A DNA stretch of 11,737 nt from an uncultured Bacteroidales bacterium (GTDB lineage: Bacteria; Bacteroidota; Bacteroidia; Bacteroidales; Paludibacteraceae), in the NCBI GenBank assembly GCA_900556095.1, contig USNU01000019.1:1-11737 (forward strand), written 5' to 3'. This document shows, in pieces, positions 9,201-11,737 of the stretch. Position numbers and translations under genes: made by a program. Numbering within the stretch: the first letter of the stretch is position 1; every line of letters starts with the position of its first letter. Under the pieces are notes generated by a model that searched no databases, had not been told where the DNA came from, and saw only the letters and a list, made by a program, of their open reading frames with translations.

Positions 9201-11737
9201 GGCATCATCCGCATCTGCATTGATATAGAGTTCGGGCATCATAAGCCAATACGCACAACCGGTACTATATATGTTTATCCAAGCCACATATCCATCGGTT
9301 GTAACACCGCTTTTAGAGCCAAAATTCCAATAAGAAGTAGAGGAGGTCAGCGTTGAGCCGTTGAAGACATCAGCCAGCAATCCTTTCCACCTACTCCACC
9401 CGTCGGGTATGGAGGTGGTAGTAAATTTCTCCAAGAACGGAATACCCACCAAGGTAGTGAACGAATAGGTATCCTCCGCTTCAATGGTGTCCGTGCCGCA
9501 TATAGTGCGGATAGTAAAATAATAGGTTTTCCCCGAGGAGAGACCGCCGAATGTAACGGCAGACGTAGCAACCACACTGTCTTGCAGGAGTGTGGTGAGG
9601 TTGCGGTCTCCGTAGAGGCTCACGAGCCACTTGGTCATTGCTTGTGCGTCCCACGAGAGTGCGGCAGTTGATACCATAGGATCAGATACTACATTTTTCG
9701 GCAGACGGCATATAGGTATTTTCTTCAATACGATGTCGTCCAACGCATTGTATGTATTGTAGGAACCCTGTTGAGCCGCTTCCACCGCCCGCACAGCGAC
9801 ATAGTGTCCTGTACCAGTATAGGAAAGGAAATCGGTTTCGCATTTGATATACTTGGTATCATCCCCTTCAAAACGTGCTACTTCCACGAAAGTGGAGAGG
9901 TCGTACGGGTCAGTCATCACACCTACCGCCACGCGGCTTTGCCCTGTATATGAAGTATAGGAAGAAGACCACGAACCGACAGACAAGCGGAAGGACAGCA
10001 CCAGCGAATCCATATTCTCCACGTAGGGCAATACGAAATAGTTGTCGGTGCCATGCAGGTCAAGATGTCCTCCGTTATAAGTAGGCGAAGAGGTTGAACG
10101 GGTCGGATAATAATCAAATGAGCGCAATGGGAAATAAATACCATTGACGGTTTTTGCCGATGAGCGGTAATGAATCTCGTTGTTGAACGTATAGATACTT
10201 ATCTCGGCATTGTCGGAGTTCATATCCAAGGTAATGGGGAGGCTGCCCACAGTAGGGACACGCAGTGTAACAGGGAAAGCCCAATCGGAAGTTACGCCGT
10301 TTTTGACAGCCTGCAGATATACGCATACCGTTTTTCCTGCCAGGTCTGCACTTGCGACATGGAAGGAGGAGGCAGTCAGTCCCGTTTGGCTGACGAGGCA
10401 GTCTGCATCGGCAAGCGATGCCGCATTGCGCACATACTTGGCAGCCACTTTGATATTCCAACTGTCCGCCCCGTGCAATGCAGCCGACACATCGAAGCCG
10501 GAAGGCAGGACATCGGAGATACGTATATCCTCCGGTACGGGTGCAGCCGCAACGGCTACTGAGAAATTATCCACGAAGAAAACATTGTCTTTTGCAGCAG
10601 CCGAGCGGAGGGCTACATACTTGCCATTGCCCTGATAGTCGCTCAACGAGACGACAAAATGTTTGAACTGATAGCCCGATTCCACAGTAACCGTTTTGAC
10701 AGGGGTGAATGTGGTGTAATCAGCGGGATTGGTCATCACGCCCACCGTCAGTTCGGCTGCATAATCTTTGGTCGCTCCATTGGCGATATAGGAATAAGCC
10801 GTACCCCAAAACGACACTTCACATTGCGACAGATTGCCATCCAATTCGGGGGTGGCGGCATACACATATTTGCCCTTTGGCACCGGTGAAACAGATGTTG
10901 AGGCGGCACCTACGAATGCGAGATAGGAAGTGCTATCCACGGAATAGTTCTGTTTGTAGGTGGAAGAAGCACCGACGTATACAAAAGGCACGCCTACATT
11001 ATCGATGTCGGTTGCGAAAGTCCAACCATTGATAACAGCATAATCCGATGTTGTTTTCTTCTGATTGAAATTCTCCACATAAGGCAGAGAATTCAACATA
11101 GAGGTTTGGAACTGTGTAGAAGTCCACTCGGTATATCCGGAGGCATTATCGGCACAGTTGGTACGCAGGTAGGCATAATAAGTGGTATATGTATCCAGCC
11201 CTGTGATTGTAAGCGAGTTGTCGGTCATTCCCTTTTGCATATACAGCACTTCGGATGCTTGTGCAGCGGAGGGGTCTGCCAATGCGCTATCCGATACGAT
11301 CAGGTCAAACAAGTCTGCCTGACTTCCATAGCCTGTACCTCCTGCGACAAACTCGATGAATGCCGAACGGGAGGAGGGTTGTACCATTTGGAAAAGCGGT
11401 TTCTGGCATATTGACGGTTGTAAAACGCAAATGTCATCCAATACCACACCCTTCCCAGCATGGTCTTCCACCTCAAAAGCAATCTGATAAGCCGTACCCT
11501 GCAGATACTTTTCGAGCGGCAGCGTTTCATTTTTCCAAGCAGGAATAGGGGAAGCGAACTCCTCAAGCAACGTCCATTGTGCATCGGCAGTTGTACGATA
11601 CCATACCCGCAACGTATCAAAATAGTCGAATGTAGCCACTTGTGCATGTGCAAAACAGAGTTGGGGGTTTTGCATTTCGGAGATGTCCATTGCCGGCGAG
11701 ATCAGCCGTGTAACGAACCCCGATGTGGCTCCTTTCG
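1..11737 (-). CDS. Giant modular T9SS-exported surface protein (adhesin-like), partial at both ends
   Basis: The reverse complement is open from base 11735 to base 3, giving 3,911 codons without a stop. Both the start (right of the window) and the stop (left of it) are missing. The fragment alone exceeds 400 kDa. In order it holds a partial first module, twelve further jelly-roll domains, twelve Fn3-like domains placed between the jelly-rolls, five short Cys-containing repeats and a T9SS type A sorting domain. The chain is visibly rich in Ser, Thr, Asp, Ala and Tyr, as expected of an extracellular beta-sandwich protein. No transmembrane segment or enzyme active site was seen. Repeated jelly-roll plus Fn3 architectures are known from Bacteroidetes surface adhesins, and Porphyromonas gingivalis HagA and the gingipain adhesin regions contain related cleaved-adhesin domains. 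An adhesion or matrix role is inferred; the ligand is unknown. I cannot assign a gene name. Confidence 0.97.
210..1013 (-). repeat. Five short C-terminal repeats, three ending in Gly-Cys-Asp-Ser
   Basis: This covers fragment residues 3575-3842. Five units of about 50-59 residues lie at about 837-1013 (R1), 678-836 (R2), 525-677 (R3), 366-524 (R4) and 210-365 (R5). R2-R4 share a pattern: a Cys followed by Glu or Gln (I-C-E-G, A-C-Q-S, I-C-Q-G), an aromatic-rich strand, a Thr-rich strand, then G-C-D-S and an alternating L-x-L strand. R1 keeps the first Cys but has A-P-D-T instead of G-C-D-S. R5 lacks the first Cys and has S-C-G-Q. Repeats of this G-C-D-S kind are frequent just before sorting domains in large Bacteroidetes exported proteins. 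The two Cys of each complete unit may form a disulfide (inference). Confidence 0.85.
1014..1619 (-). repeat. Module M13: final jelly-roll domain, with no Fn3-like domain after it
   Basis: This covers fragment residues 3373-3574, about 202 residues. The entry is Y-G-V-P-F-V-E-T-F, then F-P-A-N-W. The core has L-E-F-S-F-D-A-A-L-T-Y-W, S-E-D-G-G-A-T-W at 1203-1226, F-D-F-A-K-Y-A-G-K-T-I-R-I-A-F-G-V, and the closing L-H-L-D-N-I-A-L-K at about 1014-1040. It is closest to M9 both in protein and in DNA. The usual Cys and Fn3-like domain do not follow. The chain passes directly into the short Cys-containing repeats, so this is the border between the adhesin-like array and the C-terminal stalk or export region. 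Confidence 0.9.
1620..2522 (-). repeat. Module M12: Asp-box-bearing jelly-roll plus last Fn3-like domain
   Basis: This covers fragment residues 3072-3372. The entry is A-I-P-F-Y-E-D-F-A, then I-S-T-T-K-Q-M-P-D-K-W. The Asp-box-like motif at 2106-2129 is S-E-N-G-G-A-T-W, with Asn at the normal Asp position. The core continues Y-Q-L-D-F-S-R-Y-A-G-K-V-V-Q-I-A-F-G-V and closes L-H-I-D-N-V-H-L-Y. A loop Cys in V-M-C-E-Q-N replaces the S-S-N-D-N type loop of M9 and M13. The Fn3-like domain (1620-1892) starts C-F-G-V-K-K, contains W-Q-Y-A-Y-G, and ends Y-D-V-Y-I-R-S-V-C-A-V-G-D-T-S-A-W. It is the last Fn3-like domain in the protein. Confidence 0.9.
2523..3428 (-). repeat. Module M11: Asp-box-bearing jelly-roll plus Fn3-like domain, near twin of M12
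   Basis: This covers fragment residues 2770-3071. The entry I-L-P-F-N-E-D-F-A is followed by I-S-T-T-K-Q-I-P-D-N-W, almost the same as in M12. Bases 3367-3419 match 2461-2513 at 47 of 53 positions by hand count. The core has V-F-S-F-D-A-A-L-T, S-E-D-A-G-A-T-W at 3009-3032, F-S-K-Y-K-G-K-T-I-R-I-A-F-G, and the closing L-H-I-D-N-V-S-L-Y. An additional Cys sits in the strand before the Asp-box (R-F-C-I-M-V). The Fn3-like domain (2523-2795) starts at Cys 2793-2795, contains W-Q-Y-A-Y-G, and ends Y-D-V-Y-V-R-T-V-C-G-E-E-D. Confidence 0.9.
3429..4313 (-). repeat. Module M10: Asp-box-bearing jelly-roll plus Fn3-like domain
   Basis: This covers fragment residues 2475-2769. The entry is A-L-P-L-T-E-Q-F, where Leu replaces the aromatic residue after Pro, followed by F-P-D-A-W. 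The core has L-S-F-D-V-A-L-T, S-E-D-G-G-K-T-W at 3924-3947, and F-N-M-N-K-Y-I-G-K-A-V-Q-V-A-F-G. It closes with I-H-L-D-N-I-R-L after a loop longer than in M9, enriched in Ser and Tyr. The Fn3-like domain (3429-3701) starts at Cys 3699-3701, contains W-Q-Y-V-Y-G, and ends Y-D-V-Y-V-R-S-A-C-G. Confidence 0.9.
4314..5189 (-). repeat. Module M9: first of the homogeneous C-proximal modules (jelly-roll plus Fn3-like)
   Basis: This covers fragment residues 2183-2474. The entry is Y-G-V-P-F-V-E-E-F, then F-P-V-D-W. The core is V-F-S-F-D-A-A-L-T-Y, S-E-D-G-G-A-T-W at 4803-4826, F-D-F-S-K-Y-A-G-K-T-I-Q-I-A-F-G-V, and the closing L-H-I-D-N-I-R-L. Its closest relative in the window is M13: bases 4620-4679 and 1029-1088 match at about 48 of 60 positions by hand count. 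The Fn3-like domain (4314-4589) starts C-F-G-V-K, contains W-Q-Y-L-Y-G, and ends Y-D-V-Y-V-R-S-V-C-A-V-G-D-T-S. It resembles the Fn3-like domain of M12 most. Confidence 0.9.
5190..6065 (-). repeat. Module M8: jelly-roll with Tyr/Asp-rich insert and degenerate Asp-box, plus Fn3-like domain
   Basis: This covers fragment residues 1891-2182. The entry is I-S-L-P-F-S-E-D-F followed by L-P-G-T-W. An insert at about 5841-5890 is almost entirely Glu, Asp, Tyr and Gly (E-E-Y-D-Y-D-Y-G-Y-T-Y-Y-Y-E-Q) and has no counterpart in the other modules. The Asp-box-like motif is S-E-D-D-A-A-T-W (5664-5687), with the conserved Gly replaced by Ala. The domain closes with L-H-L-S-N-V, with Ser in place of Asp in the L-D-N motif. 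The Fn3-like domain (5190-5453) starts at Cys 5451-5453, has A-T-L-C-W-N, and ends with Y-Y-A-R-I-R-V-I-C-G. Confidence 0.85.
6066..6887 (-). repeat. Module M7: V-G-T-M subtype jelly-roll with Cys...Cys-Trp entry, plus Fn3-like domain
   Basis: This covers fragment residues 1617-1890. It opens with a Cys (6885-6887), then V-L-Y-N-F-D-D and a later Cys-Trp pair, as in M5 but with a longer loop. A Tyr- and Ser-rich stretch (about 6660-6780) precedes L-Q-L-S-F-M-A-R-A. The subtype motif is the divergent V-G-T-M-D-N-L at 6525-6545. The domain closes with Y-I-Y-I-D-D-V-R-I at about 6327-6350. A third Cys (S-F-S-C-A-D-D) has no obvious partner. The Fn3-like domain (6066-6311) starts at Cys 6309-6311, has R-V-H-W-T, and ends with Y-T-V-S-V-A-S-V-C-G-T-D. 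Confidence 0.82.
6888..7778 (-). repeat. Module M6: Asp-box-bearing jelly-roll plus Fn3-like domain
   Basis: This covers fragment residues 1320-1616. The entry is S-V-P-Y-A-E-N-F. The domain continues with L-F-V-S-P-A-I-S-L and V-S-F-K-V-A, then S-L-D-G-G-A-T-W at 7374-7397, M-D-L-S-K-Y-A-G-K-S-I-R-I, and a closing Y-L-D-S-V in which Ser replaces the usual Asn of L-D-N. A Ser-rich loop (five consecutive Ser near 7446-7460) lies between the core strand and the Asp-box. The Fn3-like domain (6888-7163) starts at Cys 7161-7163 and ends with A-V-Y-A-R-T-L-C-A-S-G-D-T-S-A-W-F-G-P. That ending is close to the corresponding strand in M9 and M12. Confidence 0.85.
7779..8609 (-). repeat. Module M5: V-G-V-I-T subtype jelly-roll with Cys...Cys-Trp entry, plus Fn3-like domain
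   Basis: This covers fragment residues 1043-1319. The jelly-roll opens with a Cys (8607-8609), then V-D-F-S-D and a Cys-Trp pair about 21 residues after the first Cys. A C...C-W entry is common in Bacteroidetes jelly-rolls of this family, but here only M5 and M7 show it. The subtype motif V-G-V-I-T-D-P-S-D lies at about 8262-8288 and the closing I-V-D-N-V at about 8076-8090. The Fn3-like domain (7779-8054) starts at Cys 8052-8054, has A-T-L-H-W-T, and ends with Y-A-Y-I-R-A-I-C-G. An extra Cys follows the first strands (V-L-C-N-P). Confidence 0.82.
8610..9446 (-). repeat. Module M4: Asp-box-bearing jelly-roll plus Fn3-like domain
   Basis: This covers fragment residues 764-1042. The entry is G-I-P-F-L-E-K-F followed by I-P-D-G-W. 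The domain continues with Y-W-L-M-M-P-E-L, L-S-F-E-A-A-L-T, then S-T-D-N-G-A-T-W at 9084-9107, Y-T-I-D-L-S-K-Y, and closes with L-L-I-D-N-V. This is the canonical strand order of choice-of-anchor J or cleaved-adhesin type jelly-rolls. It is the most N-terminal module with the Asp-box-like motif. The Fn3-like domain (8610-8864) begins at Cys 8862-8864 and has D-I-S-W-T-V and H-V-V-A-H-Q-S-C. The second Cys is conserved, although the usual Arg before it is replaced by H-Q. Confidence 0.85.
9447..10250 (-). repeat. Module M3: V-G-V-M-T subtype jelly-roll with atypical entry, plus Fn3-like domain
   Basis: This covers fragment residues 496-763. The entry lacks the usual P-F/Y-x-E-x-F motif. It reads S-L-P-I-T-L-D-M-N and continues into a Tyr- and Asn-rich stretch unlike the other modules. 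The core is normal for its subtype: L-V-L-S-F-R-L, then V-G-V-M-T-D-P-Y-D at about 9900-9926, then Y-V-A-V-R-A, closing with L-D-D-I-V-L at about 9730-9743. The Fn3-like domain (9447-9713) starts at a Cys (9708-9710), has the A-A-L-S-W-D strand, and ends with T-Y-Y-F-T-I-R-T-I-C-G. It therefore keeps the standard Cys pair. Confidence 0.8.
10251..11090 (-). repeat. Module M2: V-G-V-M-T subtype jelly-roll plus divergent Fn3-like domain
   Basis: This covers fragment residues 216-495. The jelly-roll opens with the entry motif S-L-P-Y-V-E-N-F, carries V-G-V-M-T-N-P at 10725-10745, and closes with F-F-V-D-N-F near 10560-10574. It has no Asp-box-like motif. The second domain (about 10251-10545) is placed where every other module has an Fn3-like domain. 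It is the most divergent of the set: it lacks the Cys that normally follows the jelly-roll. It has instead D-C-L-V and V-C-V-Y-L-Q-A-V, so its two Cys residues sit at other positions. The Fn3 fold assignment here rests mainly on position and the V-C-V-Y-L-Q strand. Confidence 0.75.
11091..11737 (-). repeat. Module M1 (partial): C-terminal part of a jelly-roll domain plus Fn3-like domain
   Basis: This covers fragment residues 1-215. The window opens inside a MAM or choice-of-anchor J-like domain. The visible part has an L-R-V-W-Y-R-T strand, a following W-T-L-L strand, Y-Q-I-A-F-E-V, and the closing V-L-D-D-I-C motif near 11435. This W-Y-R-T style differs from the Asp-box and V-G-V-M-T styles of the later modules, so M1 looks like a third subtype. 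An Fn3-like domain follows at about 11091-11410. It begins at a Cys (11406-11408) and has the Y-Y-A-Y-L-R-T-N-C strand near its end. The missing N-terminal part should hold the signal peptide and the start of this jelly-roll (inference). Confidence 0.8.

Overview
The window lies wholly inside one very large protein-coding gene on the minus strand. Reading the reverse complement from base 11735 down to base 3 gives 3,911 consecutive sense codons. I translated the whole frame by hand and found no stop and no frameshift. Both ends of the gene are outside the window: the start codon is beyond the right edge and the stop codon is just beyond the left edge. There is no intergenic DNA here, so I see no promoters, terminators, RNA genes, mobile elements or CRISPR arrays.

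The protein is a modular exported surface protein of the Bacteroidetes (Bacteroidota) kind. The C-terminal end (bases 1-209) is a type IX secretion system (T9SS) type A sorting domain, with a Pro-Asn-Pro motif followed by a Gly-Ile-Tyr motif near the end. T9SS signals of this type are restricted to the Bacteroidetes. The intermediate GC content (judged by eye) and the domain style fit Bacteroidales such as Porphyromonas, Tannerella or related gut lineages. I cannot name a species.

Layout from N to C terminus (right to left): modules M1 (partial) to M12 run from 11737 down to 1620. Each is a jelly-roll domain of about 180-210 residues, like the MAM, cleaved-adhesin and choice-of-anchor J families, followed by a fibronectin type III-like (Fn3-like) domain of about 80-110 residues. 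Module M13 (1014-1619) is a jelly-roll without a following Fn3-like domain. Next come five short repeats of about 50-59 residues (210-1013), three of which end in a Gly-Cys-Asp-Ser motif, and then the sorting domain.

The jelly-rolls fall into at least two subtypes. One carries an Asp-box-like S-x-D-x-G-x-T-W motif (M4, M6, M8-M13). The other carries a V-G-V-M-T-D-P-like motif (M2, M3, M5, M7). The subtypes alternate through the middle of the protein, whereas M9-M13 form a uniform block that is also similar at nucleotide level, which suggests more recent duplication there.

The likely picture, by inference, is a fibre-like adhesin or matrix protein of more than 400 kDa. It would be exported through the Sec pathway and then T9SS, and displayed on or released from the cell surface. 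No ligand or partner can be read from this window.
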